From positions 1 through 8,750 of the forward strand of contig CAMOSA010000100.1 in the NCBI GenBank assembly GCA_946624335.1: a stretch of 8,750 bases of DNA. The letters run 5' to 3'. The stretch comes from an uncultured Prevotellaceae bacterium. Lineage in GTDB: Bacteria > Bacteroidota > Bacteroidia > Bacteroidales > Bacteroidaceae. Both the position numbers and the translations under genes were made by a program. Numbering within the stretch: the first letter of the stretch is position 1; each line of letters opens with the position of its first letter. The notes under the pieces are model-generated. The model was not told the DNA's origin, did not search any database, and saw nothing but the letters and a program-made list of their open reading frames with translations. Shown here piece by piece: positions 1 through 6,602 of this stretch.

Positions 1-562
1 CGCGCTCGCGGTTGAGGGCCTCGAACGATGTCCACGGCATCAGCACCTCGCCACGTATCTCGAACGAGCGGGGCCAGTCGCCGCCCGGTGCAAGCTGAAG
101 GGGAATACTACGGATGGTGCGGACGTTCGCCGTGACATCGTCGCCTTGAACGCCATCGCCACGGGTGACGGCACGTACGAGGCTGCCGTCCTCGTAGTGA
201 AGGGCGATGCTCAGGCCGTCGAACTTCAGCTCGCAGCAAATCTCGAACGGCTCGCCGCCCAACGATTCGCGCACACGGTCGTAGAAATCGGCCACCTCCA
301 CCTTATTATATGTATTACCCAGCGAGAGCATGGGGCGGACGTGGACGAAAGTCTCGAACTCGTGGCTCAGGTCGCTGCCCACACGCTGGGTGGGAGAATT
401 GGGGTCGAAGTACTCAGGATGTTGGGACTCAAGCGTCGACAGTTCGCGCAGACGCTCATCGAACTCCTGATCCGTGATCGTAGGCGCGCTGAGCACGTAA
501 TAGTTATAGTTGTGGCGGTGCAGTTCTTGCCGCAGTTGCAGAATTTGTTCTTGTACGTTCAT
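1..562 (-). CDS. ligA: NAD-dependent DNA ligase LigA, N-terminal part (cut by window edge)
   Basis: LigA seals nicks in duplex DNA during replication and repair, using NAD+ to adenylate a lysine. The minus strand reads open from ATG at 562 to the window edge, giving 187 residues of a protein usually near 670. It begins MNVQEQILQLRQELHRHNYN, typical of the Ia domain that binds NMN, with the YYVL and D-x-E-F-D residues expected there. The adenylation domain follows: the KxDG motif lies in ELKFDGLSIAL with catalytic Lys113, then TRGDG (133-137), DDVTANVRTI (141-150) and EIRGEV (168-173), all in family order. The rest of the adenylation domain and the OB, zinc-finger, HhH and BRCT parts lie outside the window. 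The start is supported by a TAccTTTG -7 box 20 bp upstream and by alignment with the family N-terminus. It is transcribed away from the SNF2 gene. Identification is firm. Confidence 0.96.
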   Translation of the reverse strand, partial: MNVQEQILQLRQELHRHNYNYYVLSAPTITDQEFDERLRELSTLESQHPEYFDPNSPTQRVGSDLSHEFETFVHVRPMLSLGNTYNKVEVADFYDRVRESLGGEPFEICCELKFDGLSIALHYEDGSLVRAVTRGDGVQGDDVTANVRTIRSIPLQLAPGGDWPRSFEIRGEVLMPWTSFEALNRER

Positions 563-581
563 CTTTCGTTGAATTTTGATG

Positions 582-589
582 CAAAGGTA
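582..589 (-). promoter_or_regulatory. Probable -7 box of the ligA promoter
   Basis: Read on the minus strand this is TACCTTTG, an exact match to the Bacteroidota -7 consensus TAnnTTTG, ending 19 bp before the ligA ATG. I could not find a convincing TTTG -33 element at the usual 19-21 bp distance, so the upstream half is weak or absent. Confidence 0.65.
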
Positions 590-608
590 CAAAAAAGAAC
601 GAAGCGAC

Positions 609-639
609 TTGCAGATTTCGTCGAAAAATAATACCTTTG
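609..639 (+). promoter_or_regulatory. Probable promoter of the SNF2-trmD-dipeptidase operon
   Basis: TACCTTTG at 632-639 matches the Bacteroidota -7 consensus TAnnTTTG. A TTG at 609-611 (context CTTG) lies 20 bp upstream and fits a slightly degraded -33 TTTG. Transcription would start a few bases after 639, leaving a leader of about 45 nt before the ATG at 693. The start codon is preceded only by the purine stretch AAGAAA, consistent with the weak Shine-Dalgarno use of this phylum. The upstream half overlaps the region where the ligA promoter should have its -33 contacts. Confidence 0.65.
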
Positions 640-692
640 CACCGCAAAATAAGAATTGAGGCATTATCTCTACAAAAGTACCATAAGAAACA

Positions 693-3600
693 ATGACTGT
701 TATACAACAATACCTGAGTCAGCTCAAACCTGCCATACAGAAATTGGCTTGTCTGTATGCCTACATCGGTCAGGACCTCAAAGATGACGACCGCCTGCAG
801 CTCAGTGTGCATGGCGAATGTCTCATGGGCGAACTGCCGCTTTTCACGGCTGAACTGATCAAAGACGGCATCGTAGTGCACGAGGCAGCGACACATTTCG
901 GTCCCCAACGACAATATATACGTCCCCGAATGTACGGTGAAGTGATGCGCTTCGGGCTGAGCGAACATCCCGAGTGGTTTGATGAATTCGACGAGTGGCC
1001 GCTGACCCGCTACCCGGACTACGTCGCGCTGCAGAAAGCTGTCCGCCGCTGTGCTGCCGGCAAAAGACCGCAGCCCATGGTGCTGGACAGCGCACTGCCA
1101 CCCTACCTGATAGGTCTGGCTGATGAACGTCGTTATGAACCGCTGTGGACCATGATACGCGACGTCGACTTCCCAGCCTTCATCAGCGCCATCTCGCGCA
1201 AATGGATCAAGGAAGACTTCGTCGACCCCGAGGAAATCATGCGCCGGCAGATAGGCTTGCGCAAATTCGATGCCACAGACCCTGAGATCAGGGAGATGAA
1301 GGCGGTTGTCAACTACTACAATTATGTCTGCCGCGGCGAGTACAATCCCCCGACCTCTATCCGCATGACCTACCCCGACTTCCTGCTCAAGGGTGTGCAC
1401 GCCATGTCGCAGGGCAAGAGCGACCTGGCGCTGAAGGTCTTTTCCGAGGCGCTGAACGTGCTGGCCACAAAGTCTAAGGGCAAGGCACCCGAACCTTTTC
1501 TTAACGACGGCGTAGCAGCTTTCTACTGGGTCATCGCTATCTGGACGAGCAAGAGCAAGACAGAGGCGACCAAGACCCTGGAAGCTTTTGTCGCCTATTC
1601 GCGTGAAAAGGGATGGAGACGCGTCGGCGGTGCCCTATTGCTGGCCGACACACTCTCCCACCCCCTGCAGCGCGTCGACATGGAACTGCTGACCTCGCTC
1701 CTCAACCCCGAGCTGACGGCAGATCGTGAGTTCATCCTTCAGCAGCGCTTGAGCCAGCTCCTCGCAGCCAATCTCACGGGACTGGAGCTGACGGACGAGA
1801 ACTTCACGCCCCAGTCGGCCTTCCTGCGTCATGAAGCGGAGAAATACATCACCCTCAACAAGTTCGAGAAGAAACGCCTGAATAACGCCTTTGGCAGCAA
1901 GCCCATATCGGCCCTGACCAAGACCGTAGACCCGTGGGAGCTCATGCTCGACCGTCTGATAGCCAGCGAGAAGGAGCATAACGAAGGGGCCGACGAAGGC
2001 GAGCACCGCGTGATGTACACAATCATGAGCGATGGCGAAAGCGTTGAGTTGCGTGAGCAGAACCGCTTGCGTGACGGGCGCTGGGGCAGCGGCAAGCAGC
2101 TCCCGTGGAACCGCTTCATCAGCGGCACAGAGCCTTTCATGGACCGTGACGACCAAGCCGTAGTGGCCGACGTGCGCTTCCTGGGTGCCTCACGCCTGAC
2201 GGTCGGCATCATCTTGCCCCATCTGGTGGGCTCCGACCGTGTCTACACCGGCGAGCAGACGCCCTACCGTCGCGTCACCATCGAGGAGCAGAAACCCTAC
2301 ATCATCCTCGAGCCATCGGAGAATGGCTTCCACCTGCAGTCCAACGTCGTCTTCAAGGACCTGCTCTCACAGAGCTGCGTCTATCGTCGCGACGACGCCA
2401 TGCACTACACGTATTTTCCCATGAGTGACCATGAGCGTGCCGTACTGCAACAGCTGCTCTCCGTCACCGACTTTCCGCCGCAGGCCGAGGAGAAGCTGCG
2501 GCAACTGCTGCCCCTCATCAGCGACACCACCGACATACACAGCAGCCTGCTGCCTAAAGAAGAGGAGTTCGTCGACTCGGAGGCACAGACGGGCATTATC
2601 ATACGTCTGACTCCTGACCCGACGATGCAGACCATGTTCGACGCCTACGTCCTCGTTCGTCCACTCGTAGGCGGTAAGATGGTGATGCCGCCCGGACAGG
2701 GCGACAGGGTCATCATCGACTACAGCGAGAAGATCGGACGTGTACGATTGGAGCGCGACTTGGAGAGCGAAAAAGCCCATCTCGACCAACTGCTGCTCTT
2801 CAGCCAAGAGCACATGATCGAGTTCACCGCAGCCATGAATGCTCACCTGACGACGCCTCAGGTCTTGGATTTGCTGGCGTTCGTCAGCAGCCATCAGGAC
2901 ATCAGCAGCGTAGAATGGCCCGAAGGCGAACGCCTGAAGATGCGTACGGCCAAGAAAGGCGATTGGAATATATCCCTCACCCAGCACGGGCGATGGTTCG
3001 AGATCGAAGGCGACGTGCGCCTCGACGACAACTCCTTGCTCACCGCACAGCAGGTGCTGCAAGCACTCGCTAACAGCCACGGCGGTTACGTGCAGCTTCA
3101 GAATGGCGACTACCTATGGCTGAGCCAGAAGCTGCGCCGCCAGCTCGACGCCTTCGAGAGTCTCACGACGATGCAGAACAACAAGCCGACCATTTCGACG
3201 CTTCAGATGGGACTGCTCGGCGAGATTGTCAACGGTGAAATCGATATTCACCACGACGCTGATTTCGCCGAACTCAAGCAACGCCTTGAGCAGGCAGACG
3301 AACTCACCCCCACTCCGCCAGAGACCCTGAAGGCTACCCTGCGCCCCTATCAGGTCGACGGTTTCCAATGGCTGATGCGTCTGTCCACGTGGGGTGCCGG
3401 AGCTTGTCTGGCCGATGACATGGGTCTCGGTAAGACCGTGCAGACCATAGCCTTCCTGCTGGCCCATGCCCAGGAGGGACCCGCACTCGTCGTGGCCCCG
3501 GCCAGCGTCGTGCCTAACTGGCGCGCAGAGATAGAACGCTTTGCGCCTTCGCTCAATGTCTACAATCTCAACGAATACTTCGAGCGCGAGACGCTTGTCA

Positions 3601-4706
3601 AGCAAGTCAAGGAGGGCGACGTGGTCATCCTCACCTATGGACTGACGGTGCCGGCACAGGACATCATCGCGTCGCGCGAATGGAACATCGTCTGTCTCGA
3701 TGAAGCCCACAACATCAAGAACAGAGGCACGAAAACCAGTGCTGCCTGCATGATGTTGCAGGCACGCTACAGGCTCATCCTCACCGGTACGCCCGTTCAG
3801 AACCACCTTGGCGAATTGTGGAATCTCTTCCAGTTCATCAACCCAGGCTTGCTGGGATCCTACGAGCAGTTCCACCAGAAATATATCCTACCCATCGAGA
3901 ACCTGCAGGACAGCGAACGTCAGCAGCAATTGCAGACGCTCGTCGGGCCTTTCATGCTCCGACGCACCAAGCAAGCTGTTGCCAAGGAACTGCCTGACAA
4001 GACCGAAATCAACATCAACGTGGAGCTGTCCAACGAGGAGATGGCTTTCTACGAAGTCATACGTCGCGAAGCCGAACAGAAGGTGCGCGAGGAAGGCAAT
4101 CAAGTCACCGTCAATGCGCTGGCCGAGCTCACGAAACTGCGCCGCACGGCCTGTTCCGCAGAGCTCACCAACCCGGCGTGGTTCGAAGGCTCCAGCAAAG
4201 TCAACGCCTTCTTGGAACTCGTGCAGAATATCGTCGAGAGCGGTAATAGCGTACTCGTATTCAGTCAGTTCACATCGTTCCTTTCAATCGTCTCTCGAGC
4301 CTTGAAGGAAGCCCATCTGCCCCATCTCTACCTCGATGGCAGCATCAGCATGAAGCAGCGCGAACAGCTCGTCAGCGACTTCCAGAAAGGCAAGAGCCCG
4401 ATCTTCCTCATCAGCCTCAAAGCCGGTGGCGTCGGTCTGAACCTGACGGCTGCCAACTATGTCATACATCTCGATCCATGGTGGAATCCCGCCATCGAGC
4501 AGCAAGCGACGGACCGTGCATACCGCATCGGACAGACACAGGCCGTCACGGTCTATCACCTCATCAGCCATCATACTATAGAAGAAAAGATCATACGCCT
4601 GCACGAATCGAAGCGTGCGCTCTCCGACAGCGTGCTCGAAGGCGCCGAGCAGAACTACAAGCTCACCTCGAAGGATATGCTCGATATGCTCTCCAACCAA
4701 TGGTAA
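693..4706 (+). CDS. SNF2-family DEAD/DEAH-box ATPase (helicase-like), 1337 residues
   Basis: This is a Swi2/Snf2-type ATPase, a family that uses ATP to translocate on double-stranded DNA and displace or remodel bound proteins such as RNA polymerase. The C-terminal third holds the complete motor: LRPYQ at 883-887, Walker A DMGLGKT at 909-915, DEAH box at 1003-1006, LTGTP at 1030-1034, FMLRRTK shortly after, motif V GGVGLNL at 1245-1251, WWNP at 1263-1266, and arginine-finger motif DRAYRIGQ at 1274-1281. All key residues are present, so it should be active. The first 870 or so residues match no domain I can name. Residues about 234-330 look helical and TPR-like, and I see no SWIM zinc-finger cysteine/histidine pattern. 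Related bacterial proteins often have long N-terminal regions. It heads an operon, with trmD beginning 19 bp after its stop. The specific cellular role (RapA-like recycling or repair) is inference. Confidence 0.93.
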   Translation: MTVIQQYLSQLKPAIQKLACLYAYIGQDLKDDDRLQLSVHGECLMGELPLFTAELIKDGIVVHEAATHFGPQRQYIRPRMYGEVMRFGLSEHPEWFDEFDEWPLTRYPDYVALQKAVRRCAAGKRPQPMVLDSALPPYLIGLADERRYEPLWTMIRDVDFPAFISAISRKWIKEDFVDPEEIMRRQIGLRKFDATDPEIREMKAVVNYYNYVCRGEYNPPTSIRMTYPDFLLKGVHAMSQGKSDLALKVFSEALNVLATKSKGKAPEPFLNDGVAAFYWVIAIWTSKSKTEATKTLEAFVAYSREKGWRRVGGALLLADTLSHPLQRVDMELLTSLLNPELTADREFILQQRLSQLLAANLTGLELTDENFTPQSAFLRHEAEKYITLNKFEKKRLNNAFGSKPISALTKTVDPWELMLDRLIASEKEHNEGADEGEHRVMYTIMSDGESVELREQNRLRDGRWGSGKQLPWNRFISGTEPFMDRDDQAVVADVRFLGASRLTVGIILPHLVGSDRVYTGEQTPYRRVTIEEQKPYIILEPSENGFHLQSNVVFKDLLSQSCVYRRDDAMHYTYFPMSDHERAVLQQLLSVTDFPPQAEEKLRQLLPLISDTTDIHSSLLPKEEEFVDSEAQTGIIIRLTPDPTMQTMFDAYVLVRPLVGGKMVMPPGQGDRVIIDYSEKIGRVRLERDLESEKAHLDQLLLFSQEHMIEFTAAMNAHLTTPQVLDLLAFVSSHQDISSVEWPEGERLKMRTAKKGDWNISLTQHGRWFEIEGDVRLDDNSLLTAQQVLQALANSHGGYVQLQNGDYLWLSQKLRRQLDAFESLTTMQNNKPTISTLQMGLLGEIVNGEIDIHHDADFAELKQRLEQADELTPTPPETLKATLRPYQVDGFQWLMRLSTWGAGACLADDMGLGKTVQTIAFLLAHAQEGPALVVAPASVVPNWRAEIERFAPSLNVYNLNEYFERETLVKQVKEGDVVILTYGLTVPAQDIIASREWNIVCLDEAHNIKNRGTKTSAACMMLQARYRLILTGTPVQNHLGELWNLFQFINPGLLGSYEQFHQKYILPIENLQDSERQQQLQTLVGPFMLRRTKQAVAKELPDKTEININVELSNEEMAFYEVIRREAEQKVREEGNQVTVNALAELTKLRRTACSAELTNPAWFEGSSKVNAFLELVQNIVESGNSVLVFSQFTSFLSIVSRALKEAHLPHLYLDGSISMKQREQLVSDFQKGKSPIFLISLKAGGVGLNLTAANYVIHLDPWWNPAIEQQATDRAYRIGQTQAVTVYHLISHHTIEEKIIRLHESKRALSDSVLEGAEQNYKLTSKDMLDMLSNQW

Positions 4707-4725
4707 ACAATCTAATCAACTTATC

Positions 4726-5415
4726 ATGAGAATAGATATCATCACGGTAATACCGCAACTCATCGAAGGATTCCTCGAAGAGAGTATCCTAGGCCGTGCA
4801 CAGAAGAAGGGCCTGGCAGAGATTCATCTGCATAACCTGCGCGACTATGCCGTGCGCAAAGACCGCCGCATCGACGATTACCCCTTCGGCGGTTTCGCCG
4901 GTATGGTCATGCAGTGCGAGCCTATAGACCGCTGCATCAGTGCCTTGACGGCTGAGCGTCACTATGATCATGTCATCTTCACCACGCCCGACGGCGAGCA
5001 GTTCTCGCAGCCTATGGCCAACGAGCTCTCGCTCTGCGAGAACATAATCATCCTCTGCGGGCACTACAAGGGCATCGACTATCGTATTCGCGAACATCTG
5101 ATTACCAAAGAGGTCAGCATCGGCGACTATGTGCTCACCGGCGGAGAGCTGGCAGCTGCCGTCATGGCCGACGCTATCGTACGCGTCATTCCGGGTGTCA
5201 TCGGCGACGAACAGAGTGCACTCTCCGACTCGTTTCAGGACAACCTGTTGGCAGCACCAGTTTACACCCGCCCGGCAGACTACCGCGGATGGCGTGTGCC
5301 CGACGTCCTGTTGTCGGGTCACGAGGCGCGCATCAAGGAGTGGGAGTTGCAACAGAGCATCGAGCGCACGCAACGGCTGCGCCCCGATCTGCTCACGCCA
5401 TCAAAGAAAAGTTAA
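4726..5415 (+). CDS. trmD: tRNA (guanine37-N1)-methyltransferase TrmD
   Basis: TrmD transfers a methyl group from S-adenosylmethionine to N1 of G37 beside the anticodon, which prevents +1 frameshifting. The 229-residue product starts MRIDIITVIP and carries the SPOUT trefoil-knot signatures: DDYPFGGFAGMVM (50-62), LCGHYKGID (110-118), SIGDYVLTGGEL (131-142) and YTRPADYRGW (180-189). Aligned by eye with the E. coli enzyme, the proposed catalytic pair is kept: Asp168 (E. coli Asp169, in SDSF) and Arg153 (E. coli Arg154). The frame is open upstream to an ATG at 4615 inside the SNF2 gene, but family alignment puts the start at 4726. No strong Shine-Dalgarno precedes it. It lies 19 bp after the SNF2 stop and 28 bp before the dipeptidase, so co-transcription is likely. 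The GGFAGM form, in place of GGGxGM, appears normal for Bacteroides relatives from memory. Confidence 0.97.
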   Translation: MRIDIITVIPQLIEGFLEESILGRAQKKGLAEIHLHNLRDYAVRKDRRIDDYPFGGFAGMVMQCEPIDRCISALTAERHYDHVIFTTPDGEQFSQPMANELSLCENIIILCGHYKGIDYRIREHLITKEVSIGDYVLTGGELAAAVMADAIVRVIPGVIGDEQSALSDSFQDNLLAAPVYTRPADYRGWRVPDVLLSGHEARIKEWELQQSIERTQRLRPDLLTPSKKS

Positions 5416-5443
5416 ACTATATCATTATCCACAATAACTCATC

Positions 5444-6232
5444 ATGAAGAAATCATTGTTTTTGATCTACACTGTCATCCTCACCTTGGCTTGCGGCATT
5501 TGCGTAATGACCTGCTGTTCTGACAGTGAAGACAGCAACATCAGCCCCACCGACGACAGCACGGGTTTCGTCAACCTCACCGACGCCGTGCCCGACGCCA
5601 TCCTCGAAATCCGCTATTACGGGACGTACAACTTCGTAGGGAAACGTATTGACGGATACTTGCAACCCACTGCTCTCCTGACACGCGAAGCCGCAGCGGC
5701 ACTCCGAGCCGTCAGCGACGAAGTGAAAGGTCACGGCTACAGGCTGAAAATCTACGACGCTTACCGTCCTCAAAAAGCGGTAGACCACTTCGTGCGATGG
5801 GCTGCTGACACCAACGACTCCATCATGAAGCCCTATTTCTATCCCGATCTCGACAAGAGCGTTCTCTTCGAACAGGATTATATCATGGCCAAGAGCGGAC
5901 ATACGCGAGGCTCTACGGTCGACCTCACGCTCTTCGATATGCAAACCGAGAAAGAGGTTGACATGGGCGGCACCTTCGATTGGTTCGGACCGGAGAGCCA
6001 TCCCGACTTCTGCGGCGACCCCGAGACGGGCACTTACAACGGCGACAACAGCAAGTCGCCCACGGGACTAAGCATCACGCCCGTGCAGTTCGCCAACCGC
6101 ATGATCCTGCGCCGTGCCATGCTCGCCCACGGATTCAAGCCTCTCGATTCGGAATGGTGGCATTTCACGCTCCGCGATGAGCCTTACGCCGACACGTTTT
6201 TCACCTTCCCCGTGCAGCAGCTGAAGCAGTAA
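5444..6232 (+). CDS. VanX/DdpX-type D-Ala-D-Ala dipeptidase (peptidase family M15D), probable lipoprotein
   Basis: VanX-type enzymes are zinc peptidases that hydrolyse the dipeptide D-Ala-D-Ala. The 262-residue product has the full active site: His153 and Asp160 in SGHTRGSTVD, and Glu237 and His240 in EWWHF. By analogy with VanX, His153, Asp160 and His240 bind zinc and Glu237 is the catalytic base. Arg108 in DAYRP corresponds to the transition-state arginine. The N-terminus is a signal peptide (KK, then a hydrophobic run to about residue 23) ending in cysteines 24-25. The lipobox is loose (VMTC), but the acidic SDSED that follows resembles the Bacteroidota surface-lipoprotein export signal. 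Compared with VanX as I remember it, about 25 extra residues (roughly 186-210) lie between the zinc-binding Asp and the catalytic Glu. No vanHA-like genes accompany it, so a role in wall dipeptide turnover is more likely than glycopeptide resistance. It is the last gene of the operon. Confidence 0.9.
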   Translation: MKKSLFLIYTVILTLACGICVMTCCSDSEDSNISPTDDSTGFVNLTDAVPDAILEIRYYGTYNFVGKRIDGYLQPTALLTREAAAALRAVSDEVKGHGYRLKIYDAYRPQKAVDHFVRWAADTNDSIMKPYFYPDLDKSVLFEQDYIMAKSGHTRGSTVDLTLFDMQTEKEVDMGGTFDWFGPESHPDFCGDPETGTYNGDNSKSPTGLSITPVQFANRMILRRAMLAHGFKPLDSEWWHFTLRDEPYADTFFTFPVQQLKQ

Positions 6233-6258
6233 GCTGCTGGCCAGGAACTACAGCTTAC
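6229..6258 (+). terminator. Hairpin over the dipeptidase stop codon, possible terminator
   Basis: GTAAGCTG at 6229-6236 pairs perfectly with CAGCTTAC at 6251-6258 across a 14-nt loop. The loop begins with the palindrome CTGGCCAG (6237-6244). The left arm includes the TAA stop. What follows is pyrimidine-rich (CCTCTCTACGTCT) with no clean T-run, so this is a hairpin that may end or stabilise the transcript, not a textbook intrinsic terminator. Confidence 0.45.
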
Positions 6259-6291
6259 ACCTCTCTACGTCTACCCATTCTCCATCACAGG

Positions 6292-6319
6292 CCTAAGTGC
6301 GTCCGCCAACACACTTAGG
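6292..6319. repeat. Inverted repeat CCTAAGTG/CACTTAGG just before the tandem array
   Basis: CCTAAGTG at 6292-6299 and CACTTAGG at 6312-6319 are perfect 8-bp inverted arms separated by 12 bp. The right arm runs into the first unit of the 22-bp array (from 6315). It could be a second terminator hairpin for the upstream operon, although only TCTGTTT follows, or a protein-binding site. A shorter version of the same arms occurs at 8016-8036 beyond the transporter gene. Confidence 0.5.
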
Positions 6320-6512
6320 TCTGTTTGCGAATGGACATAGGTGTGTTTGCATATAACCATAGGGCTGTTTGCTTATAGCCATAGGGCTGTTTGCATATAA
6401 CCATAGGGCTGTTTGCTTATAGCCATAGGGCTGTTTGCTTATAGCCATAGGGCTGTTTGCATATAACCATAGGGCTGTTTGCTTATAGCCATAGGTGTGT
6501 TTACGAATCGAC
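6315..6512. repeat. Tandem array of nine 22-bp units
   Basis: Nine head-to-tail units of exactly 22 bp start at 6315, 6337, 6359, 6381, 6403, 6425, 6447, 6469 and 6491. The six central units (3-8) share ATAGGGCTGTTTGC and then end in ATATAACC (type A) or TTATAGCC (type B). Units 2-8 run A B A B B A B. Units 1 and 9 are divergent and resemble each other in their ends (GAATGGAC and GAATCGAC). Units 2 and 9 both begin ATAGGTGTGTTT. There are no spacers, so this is not CRISPR. Where a B unit meets the next GGGCT-type unit, AGCC-ATAG-GGCT could fold as a small hairpin. The array lies 35 bp upstream of the transporter's -33 element. The 22-bp period is about two helical turns, so any bound protein would sit on one DNA face. 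Function is unknown. Positions 6513-6547 between the array and the promoter show nothing else I recognise. Confidence 0.95.
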
Positions 6513-6547
6513 ACACCACAGCAGATAGGATGAAAATAAGCTGAAAA

Positions 6548-6579
6548 TTTGCACGAATCGCAGAAAAGGTCTATCTTTG
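6548..6579 (+). promoter_or_regulatory. Near-consensus Bacteroidota promoter of the NhaD-like gene
   Basis: TTTG at 6548-6551 (-33) is followed after exactly 20 bp by TATCTTTG at 6572-6579 (-7, consensus TAnnTTTG). Transcription should start a few bases after 6579, giving a short leader before the ATG at 6603. This also rules out an in-frame ATG at 6549, which would lie inside the -33 box. Confidence 0.85.
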
Positions 6580-6590
6580 CAACCAGAAAC

Positions 6591-6600
6591 AAGGAAGAAG
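6591..6600 (+). promoter_or_regulatory. Ribosome binding site of the NhaD-like gene
   Basis: The purine stretch AAGGAAGAAG ends 2 nt before the ATG at 6603, with its AGGA core 7 nt away. It is the strongest Shine-Dalgarno-like sequence in the window and fixes the start at 6603. Confidence 0.7.
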
Positions 6601-6602
6601 TT

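Noticed and set aside
146..631. Plus-strand open frame of 161 codons
   Set aside because: It is antisense to the ligA start, whose residues match the LigA family including the KxDG motif. The plus-strand translation resembles nothing.
504..1400. Minus-strand open frame of 298 codons
   Set aside because: It lies opposite the SNF2 gene and runs through both divergent promoters. Long antisense frames are common in GC-rich coding DNA, and its translation shows no known motif.
4615..4725. Longer TrmD with 37 extra N-terminal residues
   Set aside because: The extension overlaps the end of the SNF2 gene in another frame, and TrmD family proteins begin at the MRIDIITVIP position.
4776..4905. Abnormal TrmD because GGFAGM replaces GGGxGM
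   Set aside because: The catalytic Asp168 and Arg153 are kept, and I recall the same wording in Bacteroides TrmD, so it is probably a lineage feature.
5444..6232. Vancomycin-resistance gene
   Set aside because: VanX-type chemistry alone does not give resistance. There are no vanH, vanA or two-component genes nearby, and the host appears Gram-negative.
6315..6512. CRISPR array
   Set aside because: Units abut with no unique spacers, and no cas genes are present.
6293..6592. Minus-strand frame of 99 codons with a repeating peptide (YGYKQTALWLYANSPMAISKQP-like period of 22 residues)
   Set aside because: The repeat unit is 22 bp, not a multiple of 3, so the peptide repeat is only the array read through all frames. 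The frame also covers the transporter promoter. A coding role is unlikely.
6549..6602. Transporter start 18 codons upstream
   Set aside because: That ATG lies inside the -33 box of the promoter, and the strong ribosome site AAGGAAGAAG precedes the ATG at 6603.
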